Positions 1 through 11,104 of a stretch of 64,000 bases of DNA are shown here, in pieces (position 1 is the first letter of the stretch; each line of letters opens with the position of its first letter). The translations under genes were made by a program, and so were the position numbers. Source of the DNA: Staphylococcus sp. (lineage in GTDB: Bacteria; Bacteroidota; Bacteroidia; Bacteroidales; Muribaculaceae); assembly GCA_023665865.1 (NCBI GenBank), contig JAMPDC010000001.1, forward strand, positions 1,133,444 to 1,197,443, written 5' to 3'. Below the pieces are notes generated by a model that did no database searches, was not told the origin of the DNA, and worked only from the letters and a program-made list of their open reading frames with translations.

Positions 1-332
1 CCGGTATCCACTTCGGTTTCTTCTACCTCGCCGAATACCTCAACCTCTTCATCGTCTCAGGCGTGGCCGCGCTCCTCTTCTTCGGAGGATGGATGCCGCT
101 CCACATCCCCGGTTTCGATGCGTTCAACCAGATCATGGACTATATCCCCTCTGTCATCTGGTTCATCGGCAAGGCTATCGTGCTCTCGTTCATCATCATC
201 TGGTTCAAGTGGACCTTCCCCCGTCTGCGTATCGACCAGCTGCTGACTCTCGAATGGAAATATCTCCTTCCCATCAACCTCTTCAACCTCGTGCTTATGG
301 TGCTTATCGTCACCTATAAGCTCTATCTCTAA
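1..332 (+). CDS. nuoH: NADH-quinone oxidoreductase subunit H, 3' end (partial)
   Basis: The reading frame is open from position 3 to the TAA at 330-332 and gives about 109 C-terminal residues; the start lies outside the window. The segment FFYLAEYLN, the following LFFGGW and the RLRIDQLL...EWKYLLP block are typical of the last membrane helices of NuoH, the membrane subunit of complex I that holds part of the quinone site and joins the membrane arm to the peripheral arm. At least two hydrophobic helices are visible. The next gene is atpD, not nuoI; nuoI lies about 7 kb downstream behind the whole ATP synthase set. The family assignment is firm from sequence; the subunit's full length cannot be judged. 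Confidence 0.93.
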   Translation, partial: GIHFGFFYLAEYLNLFIVSGVAALLFFGGWMPLHIPGFDAFNQIMDYIPSVIWFIGKAIVLSFIIIWFKWTFPRLRIDQLLTLEWKYLLPINLFNLVLMVLIVTYKLYL

Positions 333-396
333 AACAAGACAATTTCCTCAAAACTCTAACCCATATCACGCAGTCCCGCCCCCTCGGCCTCAATGA

Positions 397-1938
<1,542 letters not shown>

Positions 1939-2007
1939 GCCCCGCATCCTCCCACAATCAGAAGAGTCAGTTAAATAATCTCTCATACTCATATCATCAG
2001 ACACAGC

Positions 2008-2244
2008 ATGATACTCAAAGTCATATCGGCAGAAGACATCGTCTTCCAGGGTGAGGTCAAAGTGGTGCACCTTCCGGGCACCATGGGCGCTTTCACCGTG
2101 CTCCCCGGCCACGCTTCGCTCATCTCAACCCTTACTCCCGGCGACATCCGCTATACCGGCGCCGATGGTGCGGAGCACAAAGTATCGGTCGAGGGCGGCA
2201 TCGTCGACGTCGACTCAAATATCGTGTCAGTCTGCATCTATTAA
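2008..2244 (+). CDS. atpC: F1 ATP synthase epsilon subunit, short form
   Basis: Encodes a 78-residue epsilon subunit of the F1 central stalk. It contains only the N-terminal beta-sandwich: the start MILKVISAEDIVFQG and the LPGTMGAFTVLPGHASLIS loop are characteristic. Typical bacterial epsilon subunits are about 130-140 residues, with a C-terminal two-helix domain that inhibits ATP hydrolysis; that domain is absent. Short epsilon subunits are, to my knowledge, common in Bacteroidota, so this is probably not a truncation. It lies 69 bp after atpD and 12 bp before atpB. Confidence 0.93.
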   Translation: MILKVISAEDIVFQGEVKVVHLPGTMGAFTVLPGHASLISTLTPGDIRYTGADGAEHKVSVEGGIVDVDSNIVSVCIY

Positions 2245-2256
2245 CCTCCGGTGACG

Positions 2257-3420
2257 ATGAAAAGAAACTTGTTAACAGCAATAGTCCTGGCATTGGCGGC
2301 CATCCTGCTCCCCCTCGGAGCCGTGGCTTCCGACAGTCACGCCGCGACCGGCTCCACCGAGGAGAAAAGCGGCGCGGTCGACGCGCAGGGCATCATTTTC
2401 GAGCACCTCGGCGACCGCTACGGTTGGGAAGTGCCCTTCAATCACCACAAGTCAATTCCGCTCCCGGTGATCGTATGGGGTTCAGACGGCCTCCACGTCT
2501 TCTCATCATCGCGCGTGGCTCACGGCGCAGTCTACCGCGACGGCAACACTGACTTCAAAGTGGCCGGCAGCGACAGTCCCTACAAAGGCAAAGTCGTCGA
2601 GATCATCGACGGCAAGGAGGTCAAGCCCGTCATCGACATCTCGATCACCAAAAATGTCTGCGGCGTCTTCATCGCAGTCCTCCTTGTCATCTGGTCGATC
2701 CTCTCCGTCGCCCGCTGGCACCGCACCCAGGGCATGAAGGGGCCCCGCAAGATGACAGGTGCGATCGAATTTGTGATCCTCTTCATCTACGACGGTGTCA
2801 TCAAACCCACCCTCAAGACCAAGGCCAACAAGTTTGCGCCCTATCTCCTGACCGTCTTCTTCTTCATCCTCGTGATGAACCTCCTCGGTCTGATAGTGGT
2901 CTTCCCCGGCGGCGCAAACCTCACCGGCAACATTGCAGTCACCCTTGTCCTGGCTATAATCACCTTCCTCATCACAAATATCTTTGCGACCAAACACTAC
3001 TGGAAGGAGATCTTCAACCCCGACGTCCCCTGGTGGCTCAAATGGCCCCTGCCTATCATGCCGGTCATTGAAGTGTTCGGTATTTTCACCAAGCCGGCCG
3101 CGCTCACAGTCCGTCTCTTTGCCAACATGATGGGCGGCCACATGATCGTCATCGTGCTCACCCTCCTCATCTTCATCTTCGCAGCCATGGGGCCTGTGGT
3201 GACCGGCGCCACCGCTGTCGTCAGCATCATCTTCTCGGTCTTCATGCTTCTGATCGATGTGCTCGTCAGCTTTATCCAGGCCTACGTATTCACCATGCTC
3301 TCCACTCTCTTCATAGCCCTCGGCCAGGAAGAAGGCCACGGGGAGCATAAGAAAGATGAGGCTCATGAGCCCGAAAAGCTCCCCGCTACCCCCCATCAGA
3401 CAACAACCAACCCCGCATAA
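2257..3420 (+). CDS. atpB: Fo ATP synthase subunit a
   Basis: Membrane subunit a, which forms the two proton half-channels next to the c-ring. The essential arginine lies in TVRLFANMMGGHM near residue 286, and PVIEVFGIFTKPAAL precedes it. The protein (387 residues from the ATG at 2257; a GTG at 2251 is an alternative) is longer than the usual 240-290: it begins with a signal-like segment (ILLPLGAVAS), followed by about 100 polar residues before the first Fo helix, and ends with a His/Glu/Lys-rich tail. Such N-terminally extended subunits a are familiar from Bacteroidota. At least five hydrophobic helices are visible. It is followed 37 bp later by atpE. Confidence 0.95.
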   Translation: MKRNLLTAIVLALAAILLPLGAVASDSHAATGSTEEKSGAVDAQGIIFEHLGDRYGWEVPFNHHKSIPLPVIVWGSDGLHVFSSSRVAHGAVYRDGNTDFKVAGSDSPYKGKVVEIIDGKEVKPVIDISITKNVCGVFIAVLLVIWSILSVARWHRTQGMKGPRKMTGAIEFVILFIYDGVIKPTLKTKANKFAPYLLTVFFFILVMNLLGLIVVFPGGANLTGNIAVTLVLAIITFLITNIFATKHYWKEIFNPDVPWWLKWPLPIMPVIEVFGIFTKPAALTVRLFANMMGGHMIVIVLTLLIFIFAAMGPVVTGATAVVSIIFSVFMLLIDVLVSFIQAYVFTMLSTLFIALGQEEGHGEHKKDEAHEPEKLPATPHQTTTNPA

Positions 3421-3457
3421 CTAAAAAAATTACATAAACCCTTTAATCTCCGCAATT

Positions 3458-3706
3458 ATGTTAGCAATGATTTTAGCAGCTATCGAAGGAACCCTCGGCA
3501 TCGGCGTATGTATCGGTGCAGCAATCGCAGCAATAGGTGCCGGCATCGGCATCGGTAAAATCGGTGGCTCGGCCATGGAAGCTATCGCACGTCAGCCCGA
3601 ATCTACCGGCGACATCCGCAGTAACATGATCGTAATCGCCGCCCTCATCGAAGGTGTGGCCCTCTTTGCTGTCATCGTTTGTATCCTCGCAATGTTTGTG
3701 GGCTAA
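3458..3706 (+). CDS. atpE: Fo ATP synthase subunit c
   Basis: An 82-residue, two-helix subunit of the c-ring. Helix 1 has the glycine-rich AIGAGIGIGKIGG packing motif, the polar loop is ARQPE, and the ion-carrying carboxylate is Glu65 in ALIEGVALF. The residue after Glu65 is Gly, not the Ser/Thr usual in sodium-binding c-rings, and helix 1 lacks an obvious partner Gln, so proton coupling is the more likely reading (inference). Length and topology are normal. Mid-operon, 23 bp before atpF. Confidence 0.96.
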   Translation: MLAMILAAIEGTLGIGVCIGAAIAAIGAGIGIGKIGGSAMEAIARQPESTGDIRSNMIVIAALIEGVALFAVIVCILAMFVG

Positions 3707-3729
3707 TCCAAACTTCAATTTATTGAAAG

Positions 3730-4227
3730 ATGGAACTATTCACGCCTGATTTCGGTCTGGTATTCTGGATGTTCGTGTCATTCGCCATCCTCTTCTTCAT
3801 CCTGTGGAAGTGGGGCTGGCCGGTGATCATGAAGGGAGTGTCTGACCGAGCCGACCTCATCGACAAAGGTGTGGAGTATGCTCAAAATGCCAAACAACAG
3901 CTTGACCATGCCCGCGAAGAGGCGGATAAATACATAGCCGACGCACGTCGCCAGCAGGCCGACATGCTCCGCGAAGCCGACAAGATGAAATCGCAGATCA
4001 TCGAGGAAGCCCGCTCAGCTGCCCAGTCAGAAGCCAAAAAGGTGATGGACGCCGCCAAGGTCTCTATCGAACAGGAACGCAAGCAAGCCGAACAGCAATT
4101 CCGCAACGAAGTCTCATCCTTTGCCCTCGACATCGCCCAGAAGGTCGTCCGCAACCAGATGAAAGACGAAAAAGCTCAGGAAAAGCTTGTCAACTCCCTG
4201 CTCGACGAGATGGAAAAACAGAATTGA
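3730..4227 (+). CDS. atpF: Fo ATP synthase subunit b
   Basis: Peripheral-stalk subunit b, 165 residues. One N-terminal membrane helix (roughly residues 9-27, FWMFVSFAILFFILWKWGW) is followed by a long, highly charged coiled coil rich in Ala, Glu, Lys and Gln, as expected for the stator that ties F1 to Fo through the delta subunit. It is followed by a 127-bp gap containing a GC-rich hairpin before atpH, the largest gap inside the atp block. Confidence 0.94.
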   Translation: MELFTPDFGLVFWMFVSFAILFFILWKWGWPVIMKGVSDRADLIDKGVEYAQNAKQQLDHAREEADKYIADARRQQADMLREADKMKSQIIEEARSAAQSEAKKVMDAAKVSIEQERKQAEQQFRNEVSSFALDIAQKVVRNQMKDEKAQEKLVNSLLDEMEKQN

Positions 4228-4230
4228 CGC

Positions 4231-4270
4231 CGTCGTCCCCGGTTCCCTCCACAGGCACCGGGGGCCGACG
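4231..4270 (+). promoter_or_regulatory. GC-rich hairpin between atpF and atpH
   Basis: CGTCG and CCCCGG at 4231-4242 pair with CCGGGG and CGACG at 4258-4270, with a small internal bulge and a 15-nt loop. No T-run follows, so it is more likely an attenuating or transcript-stabilising element than a strong terminator. It could help set the ratio of Fo to F1 transcripts, but that is inference. Confidence 0.4.
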
Positions 4271-4354
4271 TCGAAACTCAGTGACTCTCTCTCAGTCCGA
4301 CTCTAAATTTTTTCACTAAGATTACTCATCCTCTAAGGCTCTCATCTCCACGCA

Positions 4355-4900
4355 ATGAACCAAGGTCTCATCCCCAGCCGCTACGCCAAGGCCCTCTTCG
4401 GGTTCGCCTCCGAAAAGGCCGACGACGCGCGCATCTATCAGCTGATGCACACGCTCGAGAGCTCATTTGCTTCCGAGCCATCGCTCCAGCAGGCAGTGGC
4501 CAATCCCTTCATCCCCGCTGCCGACAAGGTGAAACTCCTCACCTCGGCCGCCGGCGCGACCACTAAAGATGAAGTCTATGCCCGCTTCCTTCAGCTGCTC
4601 GTCGAGAACAACCGACTTGATGCCGCACGCGAGATCGCTCTCGCCTACATGAAGATTTACCGTAGCGAGCACCACATCTACCTTGTGACCGTCACATCGG
4701 CCGCCCCAATGGGTGTCGCTGAGGAGGATCGTCTCAAATCGCTCATCGAGCGCCATCTCAATGGTGGGACTATGGAATACCATCACCGCGTCGACCCTGA
4801 CCTCATCGGTGGTTTCACCGTCTCAATCAACAACGAGAAGCTCGACGCATCCGTAGCCGATGAGCTCAAAAAATTGCGTCTTAAACTTTTAAGAAACTAA
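4355..4900 (+). CDS. atpH: F1 ATP synthase delta subunit
   Basis: A 181-residue OSCP/delta subunit that links the F1 head to subunit b. The start IPSRYAKALFGFA and the C-terminal segment DPDLIGGFTVSINNEKLDAS, with the closing LKKLR, are the usual family landmarks. Length is normal. It ends 24 bp before atpA. Confidence 0.93.
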   Translation: MNQGLIPSRYAKALFGFASEKADDARIYQLMHTLESSFASEPSLQQAVANPFIPAADKVKLLTSAAGATTKDEVYARFLQLLVENNRLDAAREIALAYMKIYRSEHHIYLVTVTSAAPMGVAEEDRLKSLIERHLNGGTMEYHHRVDPDLIGGFTVSINNEKLDASVADELKKLRLKLLRN

Positions 4901-4924
4901 CCATTTTCACACCCCTATACCACG

Positions 4925-6496
4925 ATGATTAACCCAAGCGAGATTTCTCAGGTATTAAAACAGCAACTCGAGAATATCAACTCCAAAGTCTCATTTGAAG
5001 AGACCGGAGTCGTACTTGAAGTCGGCGACGGCGTGGCCCACGTCTATGGCCTCGACAACGTCTGCGCCAACGAGCTTGTCGAATTTGAAAACGGAGTGAA
5101 AGGTGTAGCACTCAACCTGGAGGAGAGCAACGTCGGTGTCATCCTGCTCAACAACATCGACAAGGTGACCGAAAACATGACCGTCAAACGCACCGGTGAA
5201 ATTGCCTCCATCCACGTCGGCGAAGGTGTGTTCGGCCGTGTCATCAACGTCCTCGGTGAACCGATCGACGGACGTGGCCCTATCCAGGGCGAACTCCTCC
5301 CGATGCCCCTCGAGCGCAAAGCTCCGGGTGTCATCTTCCGCCAGCCGGTGAAGCAGCCCCTCCAGACAGGTCTCAAGGCCATCGACTCAATGGTCCCCAT
5401 AGGCCGCGGACAGCGTGAGCTCATCATCGGCGACCGCCAGATCGGTAAGACTGCCATCGCAATCGACACCATCATCAACCAGCGTGCCAACTTCGAAGCC
5501 GGCAAGCCCGTCTTCTGTATATATGTGGCCATCGGCCAGAAGGCATCCTCAGTGGCTGCCATCGTCGAGACCCTCCGTCAGCACGGCGCCCTCGACTACA
5601 CCGTTGTCGTCGCTGCGACCGCTTCCGACTCCGCCTCAATGCGCTACTACGCACCCTTCGCAGGTGTGGCCATCGGCGAATATATCCGCGACACCGGCCG
5701 CGACGCCCTCATCGTCTACGATGACCTCTCGAAGCAGGCCGTGGCCTACCGCGAGATCTCACTCATCCTCAAGCGCCCCTCAGGCCGCGAGGCATATCCC
5801 GGTGATATCTTCTACCTCCACAGCCGTCTGCTCGAACGTGCGGCAAAGATCATCGACAACCAGGAAGTGGCCCAGAACATGAACGACCTCCCCGAGTCGC
5901 TCAAAGGCAAGGTCAAGGGTGGCGGCTCGCTCACCGCGCTCCCCATCATCGAGACTCAGGCAGGCGACGTGTCGGCCTACATCCCGACCAACGTGATCTC
6001 AATCACCGACGGCCAGATCTTCCTTGAGACAGCCCTCTTCAACCGCGGTATCCGTCCTGCCATCAACGTAGGTATCTCCGTATCGCGTGTCGGTGGCAAC
6101 GCCCAGATCAAGTCGATGAAGAAAGTGGCAGGTACACTCAAGATCGACCAGGCACAGTTCCGCGAGCTCGAATCGTTCACCAAATTCGGTGGCGACATCG
6201 ACCCCGTCACCGCCCGCGTCATCGACAAGGGCCGCAAGAACGAACGCCTTCTCATCCAGCCCCAATACTCACCGATGAAGGTCGAGGATGAAGTCGCAGT
6301 CATCTACTGCGGTACACGCGGACTCCTCGAAAATGTGCCCCTCGACAAAGTAGCCGAGTTTGAGAAAAACTTCCTCCAGCTCGTCAACACAAAATATCCC
6401 GAGGTGATGGACGCTATCCGCGCCGGAAAGCTCGACGACGACGTGACCAAGAAGCTCACCGAAGCCGCCGCTGAAATCTCGGATTCTTACAAGTAA
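4925..6496 (+). CDS. atpA: F1 ATP synthase alpha subunit
   Basis: Non-catalytic nucleotide-binding subunit of F1, 523 residues. The N-terminal start [16 protein letters not shown], the P-loop GDRQIGKT at about residue 169 and the ISVSRVGG block near residue 387 identify the family. Length is normal and no disruption is seen. It lies between atpH and atpG with short spacers, as expected for one transcript. Confidence 0.97.
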   Translation: MINPSEISQVLKQQLENINSKVSFEETGVVLEVGDGVAHVYGLDNVCANELVEFENGVKGVALNLEESNVGVILLNNIDKVTENMTVKRTGEIASIHVGEGVFGRVINVLGEPIDGRGPIQGELLPMPLERKAPGVIFRQPVKQPLQTGLKAIDSMVPIGRGQRELIIGDRQIGKTAIAIDTIINQRANFEAGKPVFCIYVAIGQKASSVAAIVETLRQHGALDYTVVVAATASDSASMRYYAPFAGVAIGEYIRDTGRDALIVYDDLSKQAVAYREISLILKRPSGREAYPGDIFYLHSRLLERAAKIIDNQEVAQNMNDLPESLKGKVKGGGSLTALPIIETQAGDVSAYIPTNVISITDGQIFLETALFNRGIRPAINVGISVSRVGGNAQIKSMKKVAGTLKIDQAQFRELESFTKFGGDIDPVTARVIDKGRKNERLLIQPQYSPMKVEDEVAVIYCGTRGLLENVPLDKVAEFEKNFLQLVNTKYPEVMDAIRAGKLDDDVTKKLTEAAAEISDSYK

Positions 6497-6534
6497 ATCC
6501 ACAACCTCATCAACACTGACAGTCAGACACCATT

Positions 6535-7419
6535 ATGGCAACACTCCGCGAACTAAAAGGACGCATCGGCTCCGTGGCCTCCAGTGAGAAAATCACCGGT
6601 GCCATGAAGATGATTTCCTCGGCCAAGATGCACCGTGCCGAGAGCGATCTCCGCCGCCTACTCCCATTCCGTCAGCAGATCGAGAATATCATCGGCAATC
6701 TTCTCTCAGCCGACGCCGAGTTCTCGTCGCCTCTCACCGTAGAGCGCGAGGTCAATTCGGTTGCCGTCGTGGTGCTCGGTTCTGACGACGGTCTCTGCGG
6801 TGCATACAACATCAATATCTTCAAGGAACTCCTCGCAACCATCGCCTCCTACCGCGAGAACTACGGCCCGGCTGTCAAAGTCACCGTCATTCCCGTCGGC
6901 CGCAAGATGATCAAGGCTACCTCCAAGCTCAAAGTCAATGGCGTGAGTGTGGAGCCCGCCGCAGGAGTCGACTCGAAGTCGGCCGGTGATGCCGTCAAAG
7001 CTTTCACCCGCTCGGTCGAGCAGCGCTTCCTGGCTGAAGATTTTGACCGCGTTGACCTCCTCTATATGAACTTCCAGTCCGTCAGCCGCCAGCGCGTCAA
7101 GTACGACTCCCTTCTCCCCGTCAGCCCCGACTCGTTTGCCGCTGAAGGCGTAAAAGCTCTCTGCCGCCCCTACATTTTCGAGCCGGACGCCCCGACGATC
7201 TTCGTCTCAGTCCTCCCGATGTTTCTCCTCGCCGTCGTCCAGGAAGTTTTCACCGAAAACCGCGCTTCCGAGCAGGCCGCACGCATCATGGCCATGCAGA
7301 GCGCCAACGACAACGCAAAGAAACTCCTCGAGCAGCTCCGACTCGAATACAACAAACTGCGCCAGCAGAGCATCACGACCGAACTCCTCGACATCGTCGG
7401 CGGTCAGGTCCGCGACTGA
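6535..7419 (+). CDS. atpG: F1 ATP synthase gamma subunit
   Basis: Rotating central-shaft subunit, 294 residues. The N-terminal helix start MATLRELKGRIGSV...KITGAMKMISSAKM and the C-terminal helix ending ASEQAARIMAMQSANDNAK are diagnostic. It is the last atp gene; 70 bp later the nuo series resumes with nuoI, with no convincing terminator between them, so co-transcription of atp and nuo genes is possible. Confidence 0.96.
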   Translation: MATLRELKGRIGSVASSEKITGAMKMISSAKMHRAESDLRRLLPFRQQIENIIGNLLSADAEFSSPLTVEREVNSVAVVVLGSDDGLCGAYNINIFKELLATIASYRENYGPAVKVTVIPVGRKMIKATSKLKVNGVSVEPAAGVDSKSAGDAVKAFTRSVEQRFLAEDFDRVDLLYMNFQSVSRQRVKYDSLLPVSPDSFAAEGVKALCRPYIFEPDAPTIFVSVLPMFLLAVVQEVFTENRASEQAARIMAMQSANDNAKKLLEQLRLEYNKLRQQSITTELLDIVGGQVRD

Positions 7420-7489
7420 CGCCCGCCGCCGTTACAACCGTCACACTCATCCACACGAATTAAAACAGCTCAACAGATAATAAACCGAC

Positions 7490-8242
7490 ATGGGAAGTGT
7501 AAAAGACTATTTCTCAAATCTTGGATCCGGTATCGCAAGCCTTCTCAAGGGCATGCAGGTGACCGGCAAGGAATTTGTCACCCCAAAAATCACCGAAGAG
7601 TATCCTGACAACCGCGACAACCTACCCGTCGCCGACCGCTTCAGAGCCATCCTGACCCTCAAATATGACGATCAGGGCGACCACAAGTGTATTGCATGCG
7701 GTACCTGCGAGCGCGTCTGCCCCAACGGGACAATCTCGCTCGGAATCAAAACCGTTGATACCTGGGACGGCAAAAAGAAGAAAAAACTTGACAAGTATAT
7801 TTATGACCTCGGAAGCTGCACCTTCTGCCAGCTCTGTGTGACCAACTGTCCGACCGACGCGCTGGAATTCAGCAACGATTTCGAGCAGGCAGTCTTCACC
7901 CGTGGCAAACTCGTCAAGAAGCTCAACTATCTTCCCGAAAAGGAGGAACCTCAGCCCACCCCCGAGGAAATCGCCCGCATGAAGGCCGAGAAAGAGGCTA
8001 AGATCGCAGCCGCCAAGGCTGCTGCCGAAGCCAAGAAAGCCGCAGCAGCCGGCGCCGCCCCCGCAGCTCCAAAGGCTGACGCCAAGGCCGCTCCCGCTCC
8101 CGCCGCCAACGATGCCGCTGCCAAAGCTCTCGCAGCCGCAGCCGGTGATCCCGTCAAAGAGGCCAAAATCCGTGCCGCTCTCGAAAAGGCTGCAGCCCTC
8201 AAGGCGCAGCGCGAGGCCGGAAAGACCCCCGACGCCAACTAA
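7490..8242 (+). CDS. nuoI: NADH-quinone oxidoreductase subunit I with Ala/Pro/Lys-rich tail
   Basis: Iron-sulfur subunit of complex I. Two ferredoxin-type motifs, CIACGTCERVCP (about residues 65-76) and CTFCQLCVTNCP (about 107-118), bind the two [4Fe-4S] clusters that pass electrons towards quinone. The 4Fe-4S domain ends near residue 155; about 90 further residues form a low-complexity tail of Ala, Lys, Pro and Glu. NuoI proteins are commonly 160-180 residues without this tail, so the extension is notable. It restarts the nuo genes after the atp block and precedes nuoJ by 27 bp. Confidence 0.94.
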   Translation: MGSVKDYFSNLGSGIASLLKGMQVTGKEFVTPKITEEYPDNRDNLPVADRFRAILTLKYDDQGDHKCIACGTCERVCPNGTISLGIKTVDTWDGKKKKKLDKYIYDLGSCTFCQLCVTNCPTDALEFSNDFEQAVFTRGKLVKKLNYLPEKEEPQPTPEEIARMKAEKEAKIAAAKAAAEAKKAAAAGAAPAAPKADAKAAPAPAANDAAAKALAAAAGDPVKEAKIRAALEKAAALKAQREAGKTPDAN

Positions 8243-8269
8243 CCGCAAAATTAATCACTATCACAGTAT

Positions 8270-8785
8270 ATGGAATCAGTAGGAAGTACAATTAGTTATT
8301 GGATAATCGCTCTTGCGATTGTCATCTTCTCGGTACTGACTGTCACCACACGCAAGATCCTGCGTGCGGCCACATATCTGCTCTTTGTCCTTTTTGCCAC
8401 AGCAGCCCTCTATTTCAAGCTCGATTATGAGTTTCTCGGCGCTGTGCAGATTGCGGTATATGCAGGCGGTATCGTGGTCCTCTTTGTGTTCGCAATTCTT
8501 CTGACCACACACCCCGGTGACAACAGTGAACAGTTAGCTTCAAGAAAGAAACTTCTCGGCATTGTCGGCGCCCTCGCCACTGCCGGCGCCTGCGGATGGG
8601 CTCTCTGTTCGCGTTGCGCTGACATTTTCACTTCGCTCCCCTCGATGAGCAACCCCACGATGCACACCATCGGTCAGGCTATGCTCGGGACAGGCTACGA
8701 GCAGTATCTCCTCCCCTTCGAGGCAGTCAGCGTCTTGTTGCTCGCATGTATAATCGGTGGCGTAGTCATCGCCCGTAAACGCTAA
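8270..8785 (+). CDS. nuoJ: NADH-quinone oxidoreductase subunit J
   Basis: A 171-residue membrane subunit of complex I with about five hydrophobic helices. The segment LDYEFLGAVQIAVYAGGIVVLFVFAI is the hallmark of NuoJ, including the pi-bulge helix at the base of the membrane arm. It lies between nuoI and nuoK with short spacers; length is normal. Confidence 0.94.
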   Translation: MESVGSTISYWIIALAIVIFSVLTVTTRKILRAATYLLFVLFATAALYFKLDYEFLGAVQIAVYAGGIVVLFVFAILLTTHPGDNSEQLASRKKLLGIVGALATAGACGWALCSRCADIFTSLPSMSNPTMHTIGQAMLGTGYEQYLLPFEAVSVLLLACIIGGVVIARKR

Positions 8786-8799
8786 TTCACATTCACACC

Positions 8800-9111
8800 A
8801 TGGATATTACATTGATCTGGTATCTCGTCCCGGCACTCGTGATGTTTTGCTGCGGCGTCTACGGCTTCCTGACACGTCGCAACATGATCGCCATGCTCGT
8901 TTCGCTTGAGCTCATGCTCAATGCCGTCGACATCAACTTCGTGGTCTTCAACCGCTATCTCTTCCCCGAATCTATGGAAGGATGGATGTTCACCCTCTTC
9001 GGCATCGCCATCGCCGCAGCCGAGACCGCGCTCGCTATCGCAATCATCATCAACCTCTTCAGGGTCAGCAAAAATATTGACGTCCGTGACGCAACCAAAA
9101 TGAAAAATTAA
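8800..9111 (+). CDS. nuoK: NADH-quinone oxidoreductase subunit K
   Basis: A 103-residue, three-helix membrane subunit. The second helix, SLELMLNAVDINFV, carries the conserved buried Glu of the proton path, and a second Glu lies in AAAETALAIAII. Normal length. It is separated by 9 bp from nuoL. Confidence 0.95.
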   Translation: MDITLIWYLVPALVMFCCGVYGFLTRRNMIAMLVSLELMLNAVDINFVVFNRYLFPESMEGWMFTLFGIAIAAAETALAIAIIINLFRVSKNIDVRDATKMKN

Positions 9112-9120
9112 TTACGCCCT

Positions 9121-11067
9121 ATGGATATTACAATACCTATTCTTATATTGGCGATCCCGCTGTTCATGTTCATCCTTCTCGGACTTGCGGGCGTCAAGAT
9201 GAGTCACAAACTCGCCGGTACGCTCGGTACGCTCGGCATGGGAACCGTGTTGGTCTTGTCCTATTACACGGCGTTCACCTACTATTTCTCAGGAAATCCC
9301 GAATTCGTTGAGGGGACCACTCGTCTGCAGTATGTCGTCTTCAACCAGACCTGGCTCCAGTTCACCCCGAACCTCGCCATCCGTCTCGGCTTCCTGCTCG
9401 ATCCTATCTCGGCCATGATGCTCATTGTCATCCCGACAATCTCTTTCATGGTCCACGTCTACTCGCTCGGCTACATGCACGGAGAGAAAGGTTTCCAGCG
9501 CTACTATGCTTTCCTTTCGCTCTTCAGCTTCTCGATGCTCGGTCTCGTCGTTGCGACCAACATCTTCCAGATGTATATCTTCTGGGAGCTCGTGGGTGCT
9601 TCGTCATTCCTCCTCATCGGTTTCTTCTACACTCTTCCCTCTGCAATCTCAGCTTGTAAGAAAGCCTTCATCGTCACCCGTTTCGCTGACCTCGGCTTCC
9701 TTATCGGTATCCTCATCCTGTCGTTCTACACTCAGCAGCTCGACTTCCTCCCGATGACCCAGAACCCCCAGGGCGTTCTCGCAAGCTTCGGCGGAGCCAC
9801 TTTCATGGGCGCTTCAGTCCTGACATGGGCTCTCGTCCTCATCTTCACCGGCGGTATGGGTAAGTCAGCCATGCTTCCCCTCCACATATGGCTCCCCGAC
9901 GCAATGGAAGGCCCGACCCCCGTATCGGCCCTCATCCACGCCGCCACGATGGTCGTCGCAGGTGTCTACCTCGTCGCTCGCCTCTTCCCGCTCTACATGC
10001 TTGAAGACGCAGCCCTCATGTTTGTCACCGTTGTCGGTGCCGCCACCGCCTTCTATGCCGCGATGGTAGCCTGCGCGCAGATCGACATCAAGCGTATCCT
10101 CGCTTTCTCGACCATCTCGCAGATCGCCTTCATGATGGTGTCGCTCGGCGTCGCCTCACGCAACAACGTCGCAATCCACGAAGGTCTCGGCTACATGGCC
10201 TCCATGTTCCACCTCTTCACCCACGCGATGTTTAAGGCCCTCCTCTTCCTCGGTGCCGGTTCGCTCATCCACGCCGTACACTCCAACAACTACACAGCGA
10301 TGGGTGGTCTCCGCAAATACATGCCCATCACCCACATCACCTTCCTCATCGGCTGTCTCGCCATCGCAGGTATCCCTCCCTTCGCAGGCTTCTTCTCGAA
10401 AGACGAGATTCTCGCCGCATGCTTCCACAACCATTGGTTCTGGGGCGCTTGGATGATGATGGTTGCCGCAATGACCGCCTTCTACATGTTCCGTATGTAT
10501 TTCCTCGTATTCTGGTGGAACAATCCCGACTATGAGAAAGAGCACCACGGCCATCTTCCCCACGATCCGGGCGTAGCGATGACTTTCCCCTTGATTTTCC
10601 TTGCCATCGTCTCGACCGTTGTCGGTTTTGCCCCCTTCGGCAAGTTTGTGACCTTCGACGGACATGAATACCTCATCCACCTCGACGTGACAGTAGCCGG
10701 TTCAAGCATCGGCATCGCCCTCATCTCGATCTTCTTTGCGATGTGGCTCTACAAGAAGGAAAACGACAAGCCCAAACGCATGGCCGATTCCTGCCGCTGG
10801 CTCTGGACCGCAGCCCACCGCCGCTTCTACTGGGACGAAATCTATCTCTTCGTCACCCGCCGCATCATCTTCGACGGCATCTGCAAGCCTATCGCCTGGT
10901 TTGACCGTCATATCATCGACGGAACCATGAACGGCCTCGCCTTTGTCACCAACAAGGCTTCTGTCGCAATCAAGGGCTTCCAGAGCGGCAAAGTCCAGAT
11001 GTATATCTGGTGGTATCTCATGGGCGCCGTTGTCCTTGGTCTGATTGTCGCAGTTTGTATCCTCTGA
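9121..11067 (+). CDS. nuoL: NADH-quinone oxidoreductase subunit L
   Basis: A 648-residue antiporter-like subunit at the distal end of the complex I membrane arm. Landmarks include FWELVGASSFLLIGF, the conserved HIWLPDAMEGPTPVSALIHA block and FSTISQIAFM, which contain the Glu, Lys and His residues of the proton channel. The long C-terminal part (residues about 560-648), with a terminal membrane helix, fits the lateral helix of NuoL. The next gene's frame overlaps its end only if a TTG at 11045 is used. Confidence 0.96.
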   Translation: MDITIPILILAIPLFMFILLGLAGVKMSHKLAGTLGTLGMGTVLVLSYYTAFTYYFSGNPEFVEGTTRLQYVVFNQTWLQFTPNLAIRLGFLLDPISAMMLIVIPTISFMVHVYSLGYMHGEKGFQRYYAFLSLFSFSMLGLVVATNIFQMYIFWELVGASSFLLIGFFYTLPSAISACKKAFIVTRFADLGFLIGILILSFYTQQLDFLPMTQNPQGVLASFGGATFMGASVLTWALVLIFTGGMGKSAMLPLHIWLPDAMEGPTPVSALIHAATMVVAGVYLVARLFPLYMLEDAALMFVTVVGAATAFYAAMVACAQIDIKRILAFSTISQIAFMMVSLGVASRNNVAIHEGLGYMASMFHLFTHAMFKALLFLGAGSLIHAVHSNNYTAMGGLRKYMPITHITFLIGCLAIAGIPPFAGFFSKDEILAACFHNHWFWGAWMMMVAAMTAFYMFRMYFLVFWWNNPDYEKEHHGHLPHDPGVAMTFPLIFLAIVSTVVGFAPFGKFVTFDGHEYLIHLDVTVAGSSIGIALISIFFAMWLYKKENDKPKRMADSCRWLWTAAHRRFYWDEIYLFVTRRIIFDGICKPIAWFDRHIIDGTMNGLAFVTNKASVAIKGFQSGKVQMYIWWYLMGAVVLGLIVAVCIL

Positions 11068-11104
11068 ATCCGTCAACCCTGTAGCTGTAATTTATAGTAA
11101 CGAT

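Noticed and set aside
2506-3396. Long open frame antisense to atpB (296 codons)
   Set aside because: It is extremely rich in Asp, Glu and His, as expected from the reverse strand of a GC-rich membrane-protein gene with strong codon bias; no start context or family similarity.
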